64,000 nucleotides of DNA from DAIODI01 sp046349255 (GTDB taxonomy: Bacteria; Pseudomonadota; Alphaproteobacteria; Rhizobiales; Aestuariivirgaceae), in assembly GCA_046349255.1 (NCBI GenBank), contig JAXMCR010000003.1:558001-622000 (forward strand), given 5' to 3'. Both the position numbers and the translations under genes were made by a program. Below the pieces are notes generated by a model, which was not told the origin of the DNA, searched no databases, and was given only the letters and a program-made list of their open reading frames with translations. Shown one piece after another: positions 9,055-16,806 of this stretch. Positions within the stretch are counted from its first letter, which is position 1. Each line of letters opens with the position of its first letter.

Positions 9055-9963
9055 ATGACCGGGCTGTCGATTGAAACGCGCGCCAAGCTCGCCTGCCTTC
9101 TGTCCGGCGTCGTGTGGGGGGTGTTCTGGGTGCCCCTGCGCGCGCTCGAGGATGTGGGCGTGCACGGCATCTGGGGCACGGTGGTGTTCTTCGCGATCCC
9201 GGAGCTCGGCTTCCTGCCGGTGATCTTCTGGCGGCGCGACCGGATCAGGAGCGGGGGCGCAGGTCTCCAGGCGACGGCGTTCCTTTCGGCCGCCTCGCTC
9301 ACCGTCTATGCCATCGCGATCATGTACACCGACGTGGTCCGGGCGATGCTGCTGTTCTATCTCACGCCGCTCTGGAGCGCGCTCCTCGCCCGGATCGTTC
9401 TCGGTGAGCCGATCACGCCGGTGCGGATGCTCGCGATGGCGATCGCGATCGTCGGTCTACTGACGATCTTCGGCCTGGGCGCCACGTTCCCGGTGCCGCA
9501 GAACGTCGGCGACTGGCTCGGGTTTTCGTCGGGCCTTCTATGGGCGATCACGGCCGTACGCCTACGCGGCGACCGCACCAACCACTCGCTCGACATCACG
9601 GCCTGCTACTTCGTCTGGTCGGTGCTCATCGCGCTGACCGCTGCGCTCCTCGTCGCGCCCGAAGCCCTGCCGCGCGTTTCGCAGTACGGGCCGCTCTTGC
9701 CGTGGCTCGTGCCGATGATGGTTTTCGTCGTGATGCCCGGCGCCTATGCCGCGGCCTGGGGGCCGAAGTACCTGAACCCCGGGCTTGTCGGCATCCTGTT
9801 CATGACCGAGATCTCGGTCGGCGCCACCACCGCCGCGATCTGGTCGGGTGATCCCTTCGGATGGCGCGAGTTCGCCGGCATCATCCTGATCGCCGGCGCG
9901 GCGCTGCTTGAATCCATGTATGATCTCTACGCCGCACGCCGAAACTCAGTAACAAGCTTGTGA
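9055..9963 (+). CDS. DMT superfamily (EamA) transporter
   Basis: A 302-residue inner-membrane protein with about ten hydrophobic helices arranged as two EamA repeats. It shows YLTPLWSALLARIVLGEPIT near the middle and LFMTEISVGATTAAIWSGD near the end, both typical of drug/metabolite exporters. Substrate cannot be deduced. The ATG at 9055 leaves about 124 bases to the preferred mgtE start and gives a divergent pair. Confidence 0.88.
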   Translation: MTGLSIETRAKLACLLSGVVWGVFWVPLRALEDVGVHGIWGTVVFFAIPELGFLPVIFWRRDRIRSGGAGLQATAFLSAASLTVYAIAIMYTDVVRAMLLFYLTPLWSALLARIVLGEPITPVRMLAMAIAIVGLLTIFGLGATFPVPQNVGDWLGFSSGLLWAITAVRLRGDRTNHSLDITACYFVWSVLIALTAALLVAPEALPRVSQYGPLLPWLVPMMVFVVMPGAYAAAWGPKYLNPGLVGILFMTEISVGATTAAIWSGDPFGWREFAGIILIAGAALLESMYDLYAARRNSVTSL

Positions 9964-10031
9964 CAATTGCCACATTGATATCGAGGGCGGTATCGTAGCG
10001 TAGTTATGCAACTTTTATTCTGGGGGCTCGA

Positions 10032-11012
10032 ATGGCGTCTCGGTCTGGCATTCCACGTGGGGTTCACGAACTCGCGGTACACAATTATCGGCGCTTGCTT
10101 TCAGGCGACCCAAAGAAGGTCCAGAAGGCTCGCGCTTTCATTATCGAGCAACGGAAGCTCGCCGCGCTCGCCGGGACCATCGACCTTGTGGACGGTTCCA
10201 AGCGCTGGCTCTCGCACGATGGAAAAGCTTTCAAGAAGAGCTTTTTCCTGAAGATCCTGAAAGATGCGGATGCTTTCCTCCTGAATGCCCCCGGACTTTG
10301 GGAAGTACAATCGCGCAGCGCGCGTATTCTGCGTCTGGCGGGGCGCTTCGAGGAGGCCTACGGGCTCTACAACGCGTCCATTGAAGCGCTACGGTCGAGT
10401 GCGGAACATCAATCCGAACTTTGCGACATCATTGCCGACTACGCGGAATACCTCGTCTACCTCGGTTACCCGGAAGAGGCGATAGAGCAGCTCGACTCAA
10501 TCCATGGCATCGATGCGCCACAGAAGGCTTGGTACGACTGGGTGAGGGGGTTCGCGCTGCACCAGTTAGCATTTTCGGCCGAGCACCCAATCGGATCAGC
10601 CACAGGATATAATCCCTTGGGTGCGAGCGCCGCCTATGGCGCGTCGATCGAGGTATTGAACGGTGTCATCAAGGTGAAGGGTCCACTGGCTCTCGACCCG
10701 GCGCAAGTTGCCGACGTCCATCTGCTGATTGCAGCGAACTATGGAGCTCGAATCCGCCTCGGCTTGTCTGGGGCCCGGGAGAAGGCGAAGCGGCATCTCG
10801 ACCAGTTCAGAGAGAGGCAGGAAAACGAGGATTGGTCCTTGAAAAAGGAAGAGCGCAGCAAGTTCGCTGCCGGCACCCTGCGCCTTGACGAAAAGGGTGA
10901 CCCCCGGTGGATCGCGAATTGGCGTCGCGTCTATGAGGATCACTATATCCAGAACTTGCTTGCCGCAGGTCTCCCCTGGCTTGGGACCAAAGATGGCGAG
11001 ACGTATCCCTAA
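10032..11012 (+). CDS. Hypothetical helical repeat-like protein
   Basis: A 326-residue protein that I do not recognise. It has no signal peptide or membrane helix. The middle is alpha-helical with spacing reminiscent of tetratricopeptide repeats (RILRLAGRFEEAYGLYNASI, then YAEYLVYLGYPEEAIEQLDSI), so a protein-binding scaffold is plausible. The last residues are polar. It is convergent with the cyclase-TPR gene and the two stop codons overlap by four bases. Its GC content appears somewhat lower than that of the flanking genes. Function unknown. Confidence 0.75.
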   Translation: MASRSGIPRGVHELAVHNYRRLLSGDPKKVQKARAFIIEQRKLAALAGTIDLVDGSKRWLSHDGKAFKKSFFLKILKDADAFLLNAPGLWEVQSRSARILRLAGRFEEAYGLYNASIEALRSSAEHQSELCDIIADYAEYLVYLGYPEEAIEQLDSIHGIDAPQKAWYDWVRGFALHQLAFSAEHPIGSATGYNPLGASAAYGASIEVLNGVIKVKGPLALDPAQVADVHLLIAANYGARIRLGLSGAREKAKRHLDQFRERQENEDWSLKKEERSKFAAGTLRLDEKGDPRWIANWRRVYEDHYIQNLLAAGLPWLGTKDGETYP

Positions 11013-12814
11013 CTGCGATACAGTCCTGCCCGACTGAGACCTCTCGTCAGAAGCAACAGTTCGGCCTCCCCGGCGATGGGTAGGCATTTGACAAACCAAC
11101 TCCCGTAATCTGCAGGCGAAGCCGTCGCCGAACCTCGCCAGAGCTTGGCGATGTTGTTGCAGAACGCGTCCGCCTGTTCCGCAGCCTTGACGTTCTGGCC
11201 TTGCAGCGCAAATGCGGCCGCCCTGTACGCCGGCGTGTGCGGGTAGAACGGGGTGAAAAGATCGTAGGTCGCCTGCATCTCTTCGAACCGCTGCGCGAAG
11301 AACAGTATCACCGCATAGTCCGAAAGGTACCAGGTCGGCATCATCGGGTTGAGGCGCATTGCCCGTTCGACGGTCGATATCGCCTCTGTGGGGCGACCGA
11401 GAAACGCAAGGGCCGTCGCCCGCCACATGGTGATGTCGGCATCGTTCGGATTGAGCGATTCGGCGAGCTTCCAGCACCGCTCGGCACGGGGAAACTCGCG
11501 TCGCACCATGTGAACCCACGCCATCACAGCGTGTCCACTGGCGTCGAGCGGATCGAGATCCACCGCCTTTTGGGCCAGCTGAGCCGCTTGCGCGGTCCCA
11601 TCCTTTGAGGCAACGCCCCAGTTGGACAACACGCTTTCCATGTAGACGATTTCCGCGAGGCTCGCGTACGGGCGCGAGAACGCTGGATCGGCCTTGATCG
11701 CCAGCTTGTAGAGCTTCTTTGCCTTCTTGAAGTTCGGGTCGGGACTGCCCTCATGCTGTGCTGCACCCTGCAGCCAGAGATCGAAGCTTTTCAGATTCTG
11801 CGGCGGCTTGCGTCTGGTCTGCTGCAATTCCGCCTGTTCCAAGCTGGCGTTGAGGCGGCTTACGACTTCTCGAACCAGCCAATCCTGCCCCTTCGTAGGT
11901 TCGTCCAGATCGTAACGGTACTTGTCCCCCCAAACCTGCAGCCCTGACTCCGCCTCCAGCAGTCGCGCGGACAGACGGAACTCCTTCGACGTGCGCTCGA
12001 TCGTACCATCAACGAGGTACTTCACTCCGAGATCGCTGCCAATGCGCCGAGGCGAGCTTCCGGAGTCGCGAAAATGCAGCGAAGAAGTTGCCGACAGAAC
12101 AAGCAGTGAGCGGAACCGGCACAGCTCGCTGACGATTTCCCGGACCAGCCCGTCGAGGAAGTAATCGCTCTGGCTGTTGGGTGTAATCTCGATGAATGGA
12201 AGCACGGCGACCGTCGGCCGATCCCGCGCGGCCGTCTCCAGCTCGCTGTCTTCGGGTTTTGACCGACCTTGCCAGTCGACCCTGTAGACGGTCACCTGAC
12301 GGGGAATGTTCTTCAGCTGCCTGCGGCCTAGCGGGACGATCGTCGAATCGATCTCGCCCCTGACGCCGTCGTAGACGTTCTTGGTGATGCAGATGCCGCC
12401 GCTTTCGGCAATGCTCTGGAGCCTCGAAGCGACGTTCACCTCATCGCCGAAGAGGTCGTTTCCCCTGCTGATCACGACACCTGCATCGATCCCGATGCGG
12501 AATTCCATTCTATGTTTTTTCGGTATCCGTGCATTCTCGGCAGAGATCAGCTCCTGGACCGCGATCGCGGCTGCAACCGCGTCCTTGGCGTTGGGAAACT
12601 CGCTCATGACGCTGTCACCGGCCATTCCGAACAGTCTGCCGCCATGAACGCTCAGGGTGCGCGCGAAGATGCGCCGGTAGCGCACCAACATCGATAACGT
12701 TCGCTCATCGTCCTGCGCCATCAGGCGGCTATAGCCGGCGACGTCCGCTGCCATGACTGCGGCTTGCCGCCGCTCCGTCTTCGCCTTCAACCTCTGGTGA
12801 TCCGCCTGCCGCAT
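11009..12814 (-). CDS. Class III adenylate/guanylate cyclase with TolB-like and TPR regions
   Basis: A 601-residue protein that probably makes cyclic AMP. The N-terminal cyclase homology domain (about 15-180) has both metal-binding aspartates (MAADVAGYSRLM and MAGDSVMSEF) and the transition-state Asn/Arg pair in NVASRL, so it looks catalytically intact. A TolB-like region follows (TVAVLPFIEITPNSQSDYF through GTIERTSKEFRLSARLL). The C-terminal half is TPR repeats (for example ALAFLGRPTEAISTVERAMR). This architecture is expanded in rhizobial genomes. It has no membrane helix, so it is likely cytoplasmic and controlled by partner binding to the TPRs. It starts 131 bases from the GMC operon terminus. 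Confidence 0.9.
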   Translation of the reverse strand: MRQADHQRLKAKTERRQAAVMAADVAGYSRLMAQDDERTLSMLVRYRRIFARTLSVHGGRLFGMAGDSVMSEFPNAKDAVAAAIAVQELISAENARIPKKHRMEFRIGIDAGVVISRGNDLFGDEVNVASRLQSIAESGGICITKNVYDGVRGEIDSTIVPLGRRQLKNIPRQVTVYRVDWQGRSKPEDSELETAARDRPTVAVLPFIEITPNSQSDYFLDGLVREIVSELCRFRSLLVLSATSSLHFRDSGSSPRRIGSDLGVKYLVDGTIERTSKEFRLSARLLEAESGLQVWGDKYRYDLDEPTKGQDWLVREVVSRLNASLEQAELQQTRRKPPQNLKSFDLWLQGAAQHEGSPDPNFKKAKKLYKLAIKADPAFSRPYASLAEIVYMESVLSNWGVASKDGTAQAAQLAQKAVDLDPLDASGHAVMAWVHMVRREFPRAERCWKLAESLNPNDADITMWRATALAFLGRPTEAISTVERAMRLNPMMPTWYLSDYAVILFFAQRFEEMQATYDLFTPFYPHTPAYRAAAFALQGQNVKAAEQADAFCNNIAKLWRGSATASPADYGSWFVKCLPIAGEAELLLLTRGLSRAGLYRS

Positions 12815-12878
12815 AGTTTCCTTATATTCAATGCGGCAGCTTCCTCAAAGACGGTGCGTCTCGCACCTCGACAGCATC

Positions 12879-12909
12879 AAAAAAAGAGCCGCGCCCCGAA
12901 GGACGCGGC
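12879..12909 (-). terminator. Rho-independent terminator of the GMC operon
   Basis: Read on the minus strand, a 9-bp GC stem with a TTCG tetraloop (12888-12909) is followed by a run of seven T (12879-12885 as A on the plus strand). It lies 37 bases beyond the GMC stop, the expected place for the end of the operon running from about 16.3 kb. This is the best intrinsic terminator in the window. Confidence 0.9.
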
Positions 12910-12945
12910 CAGGTGAGGAGGGACCGCCTTGCCCTCAAAACCCTG

Positions 12946-14523
12946 TCAGATGTTTTTCTTGCCCATCTGGTCGGCGATGTAGTCCGCCTGCCGGATCGCG
13001 AGCGCGACGATCGTCAGCGTCGGGTTCTCCGCGCCGCCGGTCGTGAACTGGCTGCCGTCGGACACGAACAGGTTCTTGATGTCGTGCGTCTGGCCGAACT
13101 TGTTCACGACGCCGTCCTTGGCGTTCTCGCTCATGCGATTGGTGCCGAGGTTGTGCGTCGAGGGGTAGGGCGGCGTGTGGTACGTCGCCTTGGCGCCCAC
13201 CGCGTCGTAGATCGCGGAGCCCTGCTTGAAGGCGTAGTTCCGCATCGCGATGTCGTTCTCGTGGTCGTCGAAGTTCACGTTCGGCACCGGCAGGCCGAAC
13301 TGGTCCTTCTCGGTCGCATGCAGCGTGATGCGGTTGTTCTCCTGCGGCATGTCCTCGCCGACGATCCACATGCCTGCGGTGTTGGCGTAGTTGTCCATCC
13401 ACATCGAGAAATTCTTGCCCCAGCCGCCCGGGTCGAGGAACGCCGCCATGAACGGCAGGCCCAGCGACAGTGTCTCGAGTTCGAAGCCGCCCACGAACCC
13501 GCGCTTCGGGTCGTGGATCGCCTCGTCCTGCACGATGCCGGCCATCGTCGTGCCGCGGTACATGTGCACCGGCTTGTCGAAGATGGCGTAGACCGAGCCG
13601 GTCGTGTGACGCATGTAGTTGCGCCCCACCTGGCCGGACGAGTTGGCGAGCCCGTCCGGGAACTTGCTCGAGTTGGAGTTGAGCAGCAGGCGCGGGCTTT
13701 CGATCGAGTTGCCGGCGACGCACACCACGCGCGCCTTCTGGCGCTGCTTGTTCCCGTCCTTGTCGGCATAGACGACGCCCGTGACCTTGCCCGTATCGTC
13801 GTGCTCGATCACCAGCACCTGGCTGTTCGGGCGAACCTCCATGTTGCCGGTGCGCTCGCCCTTCGGAATTTCCGTGTAAAGCGTCGACCACTTGGCGCCC
13901 GACTTGCAGCCCTGGAAGCAGAAGCCGATCTGCTGGCAGGACCCGCGGCCGTCGCGCGGCTCGGAGTTGATCGCCATGCGGCCGGTGTGCACTTCCTTGT
14001 AGCCGAGCTTCTTGGCGCCCGCCTCGAGCACCTTGAAGTTGTTGTTGCCGGGAAGACCGGGGATCCCGTTGGTGCGGGTAACGCCCATCTTGTCCTCGGC
14101 CTTGGCGTAGTAGGGCTCCATCTCGGCCAGCGTCACCGGCCAGTCGAGCAGGTTGGCGCCCTTGATGTCACCGTAGGTCGACTTCGCCTTGAACTCGTGC
14201 TCCTGGAAGCGGATCGAGGCGCCCGCCCAGTGGATGGTCGAGCCGCCCACCGCCTTGACGATCCAGGCCGGCAGGCCCGGAAAATCCTTGGCGACGCGCC
14301 AGGTGCCGGACGTCGTGCGCTTGTCGAGCCAGGAGATGTTGGTGAAGCTCTCCCACTCGTTGTTCACGAAGTCGGGGATGTTGTGCCGACCGCCTGCCTC
14401 GAGGACGACGACCTTGATGCCCTTCTGCGCGAGCTCGTTGCCGAGCGTGCCGCCGCCCGCACCGGAGCCGACGATGACGACAACGCTGTCGTCGTTCAGA
14501 TCGAACTTTGCCTTGGTGGCCAT
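12946..14523 (-). CDS. GMC family oxidoreductase, large subunit of a periplasmic dehydrogenase
   Basis: A 525-residue FAD-dependent dehydrogenase of the gluconate/sorbitol/glucose dehydrogenase type. The FAD dinucleotide-binding motif is VVIVGSGAGGGTLGNELA near residue 15. The C-terminal catalytic His/Asn pair lies in STHNLGTNRM and AENPTLTIVALA. There is no signal peptide. In this family the large subunit is carried out with the Tat-signal small subunit, whose gene is 17 bases upstream. With the cytochrome c in the same operon it should oxidise a sugar or alcohol in the periplasm and feed electrons to the respiratory chain. The substrate is not predictable from sequence. Confidence 0.9.
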   Translation of the reverse strand: MATKAKFDLNDDSVVVIVGSGAGGGTLGNELAQKGIKVVVLEAGGRHNIPDFVNNEWESFTNISWLDKRTTSGTWRVAKDFPGLPAWIVKAVGGSTIHWAGASIRFQEHEFKAKSTYGDIKGANLLDWPVTLAEMEPYYAKAEDKMGVTRTNGIPGLPGNNNFKVLEAGAKKLGYKEVHTGRMAINSEPRDGRGSCQQIGFCFQGCKSGAKWSTLYTEIPKGERTGNMEVRPNSQVLVIEHDDTGKVTGVVYADKDGNKQRQKARVVCVAGNSIESPRLLLNSNSSKFPDGLANSSGQVGRNYMRHTTGSVYAIFDKPVHMYRGTTMAGIVQDEAIHDPKRGFVGGFELETLSLGLPFMAAFLDPGGWGKNFSMWMDNYANTAGMWIVGEDMPQENNRITLHATEKDQFGLPVPNVNFDDHENDIAMRNYAFKQGSAIYDAVGAKATYHTPPYPSTHNLGTNRMSENAKDGVVNKFGQTHDIKNLFVSDGSQFTTGGAENPTLTIVALAIRQADYIADQMGKKNI

Positions 14524-14540
14524 TGGTGTGTCCTTCCCCC

Positions 14541-15077
14541 TCAGAGCCAGCTGATGTCGTTGAAGCCGCGGTGGATGTAGCCGCCCTTGGAGGCGGACTC
14601 ACCCTCGTAGCCGAACAGCGGCCAGAGCTCCTGGTTGTTGTAGAGACCGGTCACCAGGTTGCCGCGCACCTTCTGGAAGAAGGCGTCGGTCTTGATCGCG
14701 TCGAGCAGCGCAAGCCGCTCGGCCTCGGTCTCGAGCGCGGAGTAGCCGCCGCCCTTGAGACCCATCGCCGCCTTGTCGAGCGCGGCGACGCCGTCGGTGA
14801 GAAGCTTCTTCACGTCGGGGTCCTTCTTCGCCGCGGCGTCGAGGTTCTGGACGGCGGCGGCGTAGTACTTCTCCTCGACCTTTTCGTGCGGGTAGATGTC
14901 ACGCGACATCTGCACCAGCGTGGCGAAGGTGTTGGCGTCGAGCGCCTCGGGCGTCGCCGCCCAGGCGTTGTTGCGGCCGGCGACGAGCGTCGGCGTCACC
15001 AGCGCAACGATGAGCGTGCCCGCCGCCTTCAGCACGGAGCGCCGGCTCAGCGGCGGCAAATTCAGTTGGTCGGTCAT
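14541..15077 (-). CDS. Tat-exported small subunit of GMC dehydrogenase (gluconate 2-dehydrogenase subunit 3-like)
   Basis: A 178-residue protein with a twin-arginine signal (SRRSVLKAAGTLIVALVTPTLVAG; cut into two motifs: SRRSVLK and a hydrophobic core). The processed part resembles gluconate 2-dehydrogenase subunit 3: YPHEKVEEKYYAAAV, an acidic helix pair, and the C-terminal LWPLFGYEGES and HRGFNDISWL. It is the escort that folds with and exports the GMC subunit encoded next. Spacing to that gene is 17 bases. Family knowledge supports the escort role; here it is inferred from the missing signal on the large subunit. Confidence 0.85.
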   Translation of the reverse strand: MTDQLNLPPLSRRSVLKAAGTLIVALVTPTLVAGRNNAWAATPEALDANTFATLVQMSRDIYPHEKVEEKYYAAAVQNLDAAAKKDPDVKKLLTDGVAALDKAAMGLKGGGYSALETEAERLALLDAIKTDAFFQKVRGNLVTGLYNNQELWPLFGYEGESASKGGYIHRGFNDISWL

Positions 15078-15123
15078 GTATCCCTCCTAAGGTGTTTTGG
15101 TTCTGCCCGGGTTGTTCTCGGGC

Positions 15124-15519
15124 TTATGTGTAGCGGCCGTGCTTCTGCAGCACCTCGATCTTGTAGCCGTCCGGGTCCTGCACGAAGAAGAACTTCGCCA
15201 TCAGCTTGCCGTCGCGGTGGAATTCCTTGATCGGGTTCGGGCTGAAGCCTAAGTCGGTGAAGCGCTTATGCTCCGCCTCGAGATTGTCGACGGCGAGCGC
15301 CACGTGCCCATAGCCGGTGCCGTGCGTATAGGGCTCGGTGCGGCCGTGGTTGATCGTAAGCTCGACCTCGAAGTCGTTCTCCGGATTCCGCAGGTAGACC
15401 AGCATGAAGCCGTCGAACTCGAAGCGGTCGGCGATCTTCAGGCCGAACGCCTTCTCGTAGAAGTTCACGGATGCCTTCTCGTCCAGCACCCGCACCATCA
15501 TGTGAATGACTTTTGCCAC
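15124..15519 (-). CDS. VOC family protein (glyoxalase I-like)
   Basis: A 131-residue vicinal-oxygen-chelate protein resembling lactoylglutathione lyase. It begins with HMMVRVLDEKASVNFYEKAFG, has the metal-ligand positions in YGHVALAV and ends with VQDPDGYKIEVLQ. It is very close to bacterial GloA, which isomerises the hemithioacetal of methylglyoxal and glutathione. It sits between the cytochrome c and the Tat subunit genes of the GMC operon. This hints that the dehydrogenase product or a by-product is a reactive carbonyl; that is inference. Confidence 0.85.
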   Translation of the reverse strand: MAKVIHMMVRVLDEKASVNFYEKAFGLKIADRFEFDGFMLVYLRNPENDFEVELTINHGRTEPYTHGTGYGHVALAVDNLEAEHKRFTDLGFSPNPIKEFHRDGKLMAKFFFVQDPDGYKIEVLQKHGRYT

Positions 15520-15531
15520 GCCTGATCCCTG

Positions 15532-15900
15532 TTACTTCTGCGTTTCGAGATAGCCGATGATCGCGGCACGGATCGCCGGGTCGTCCTGCTGGTACATCAT
15601 CACCGTGTCGGGCAGGACGTCGTGGGGATCAGTGATCCACTTGTCGAGCATCTCTGCGTTCCAGGTCCAGTCGGCGGCAGCGAGCGCCGCGGAGTACTTG
15701 AAGCCCTCGAGCTTGCCGGCCTTGCGCCCCACGACGCCGTGCAGCGACGGGCCCTGGCGCATCTCGCCGGCCTTCACGCTGTGGCAGGTGCCGCAGTTCT
15801 TTTCGAACAAAGCCTTTCCGTCCTCGGCCTGGGCCGCGGGCACCGACGCCGCAACGCTGATGCCGGCCGCGAGGGCGGCGAGAACAAACTGACGTATCAC
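15532..15900 (-). CDS. Periplasmic c-type cytochrome (class I)
   Basis: A 122-residue protein with a signal peptide (about 25 residues, cut after AAQA), one haem motif CGTCH at residues 36-40, and a c2-like fold including GPSLHGVVGRKAG and a C-terminal Met region (DTVMMYQQ) that can give the sixth ligand. I chose the GTG at 15900 because GGAGG lies nine bases before it and the signal begins directly; the frame is open further upstream without coding character. It is the likely electron acceptor of the GMC dehydrogenase in the same operon. Confidence 0.85.
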   Translation of the reverse strand: MIRQFVLAALAAGISVAASVPAAQAEDGKALFEKNCGTCHSVKAGEMRQGPSLHGVVGRKAGKLEGFKYSAALAAADWTWNAEMLDKWITDPHDVLPDTVMMYQQDDPAIRAAIIGYLETQK

Positions 15901-15976
15901 CGAAATGGTCCTCCTCGATTTGCCGTCTGGGCGGCTCTCTAGCAGGTTGCGAAACGGGGGTGGTGTTATCGGAGTA

Positions 15977-16273
15977 CTACGCCGCAACTCTGGAGTTTTG
16001 CGGCGAGCGCGCCCGGTCGTCCGTCAGGTAGACGAGGCACGAGCAGCGCAGGAGCGAGGCGAAGTTCGGAACGTCGCCGTGGATCTCGAGCGCCTCGTCG
16101 TAGACCTGCGACAGGAACTTCGCCATCGGCATGTCCTGGCTCTTGCAGATGTCTTCGAGAATCTCCCAGAAGCGCCGCTCGAGCCTTACGCTCGTCGAGT
16201 GTCCCTGGAGTCTGACGGACCGCGTTTCGAAAGCGTACGTGGCCGGGTCCTGACCGGAAAAGATCGTGCACAT
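15977..16273 (-). CDS. Ribbon-helix-helix domain protein
   Basis: A 98-residue protein with a central ribbon-helix-helix segment (STSVRLERRFWEILEDICK, then MAKFLSQVYDEAL) of the RHH_4 type common in alphaproteobacteria. It probably binds DNA as a dimer. The ATG at 16273 was chosen because it precedes the conserved N-terminus MCTIFSGQDP. It lies first in the minus-strand set leading to the GMC dehydrogenase genes, 76 bases before the cytochrome start, so it may regulate or merely precede that operon. Confidence 0.82.
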   Translation of the reverse strand: MCTIFSGQDPATYAFETRSVRLQGHSTSVRLERRFWEILEDICKSQDMPMAKFLSQVYDEALEIHGDVPNFASLLRCSCLVYLTDDRARSPQNSRVAA

Positions 16274-16461
16274 GGGCTGTCCTCCTGCCGGTCCGTTCTG
16301 TGCGGGCCGGACTTTGTTTGTTCGCATTCTATGACAAGTCCGGGCGGCCTCAAACGGGGTTTCCGCACAGCGTAAACCGGCGACGTGTTGGCATTCGGTG
16401 AACGAGGCGTTAATGATCGGCGCGCAAGGAATGGTAGCGAAGGCGGGGGCATTCGGGAGCC

Positions 16462-16683
16462 ATGGACGCAAAGACGTTGCGGGCGCTTCGCCGCATGACC
16501 GTCGAGAACGGCTGCACGCCGGCAGAAGCGGCCGTCGCGGCGCAGAAAATCGCCGACTGGGAGGCGAAAACGGTGAAGCGTCGTCGGTTTGCCGAGGCGC
16601 CGACCGGCAAGGCAACCTACATCAAGCCAGCCCGCTGGAACTTTGCGGACATGCCCAAGCGACCGAACCGCATTGAAGATTGA
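16462..16683 (+). CDS. Small DUF2786-like protein
   Basis: A 73-residue basic protein. The segment LRRMTVENGCTPAEAAVAA followed by QKIADWE resembles the short helical DUF2786 motif found at the start of larger proteins of unknown role; here it stands alone with a Lys/Arg/Pro-rich tail. A good ATG and clear codon bias support a real gene, but the family match is by eye only. It is divergent from the RHH gene, sharing a 188-base intergenic gap. Confidence 0.6.
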   Translation: MDAKTLRALRRMTVENGCTPAEAAVAAQKIADWEAKTVKRRRFAEAPTGKATYIKPARWNFADMPKRPNRIED

Positions 16684-16806
16684 TCGATCGTTCGGCGCCG
16701 CCGCACCATTGTTTTGAAATGGATTTTCTCCGCGTGGCGGACGGGAACCCTTGGACGGCATTGGTGATTCTCCCGGCAACGAAGCCAACCAAGGGAGACT
16801 TCGCCG

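Noticed and set aside
9054..9057. Overlapping divergent starts of mgtE and the EamA gene
   Set aside because: The upstream mgtE ATG at 9056 would add a 42-residue stretch without family similarity; the start at 8930 gives a normal-length MgtE and an ordinary intergenic gap.
12913..14580. 555-codon plus-strand frame opposite the GMC gene
   Set aside because: Antisense shadow of the GMC oxidoreductase with His/Arg/Val-rich composition; the minus-strand gene has intact FAD and catalytic motifs.
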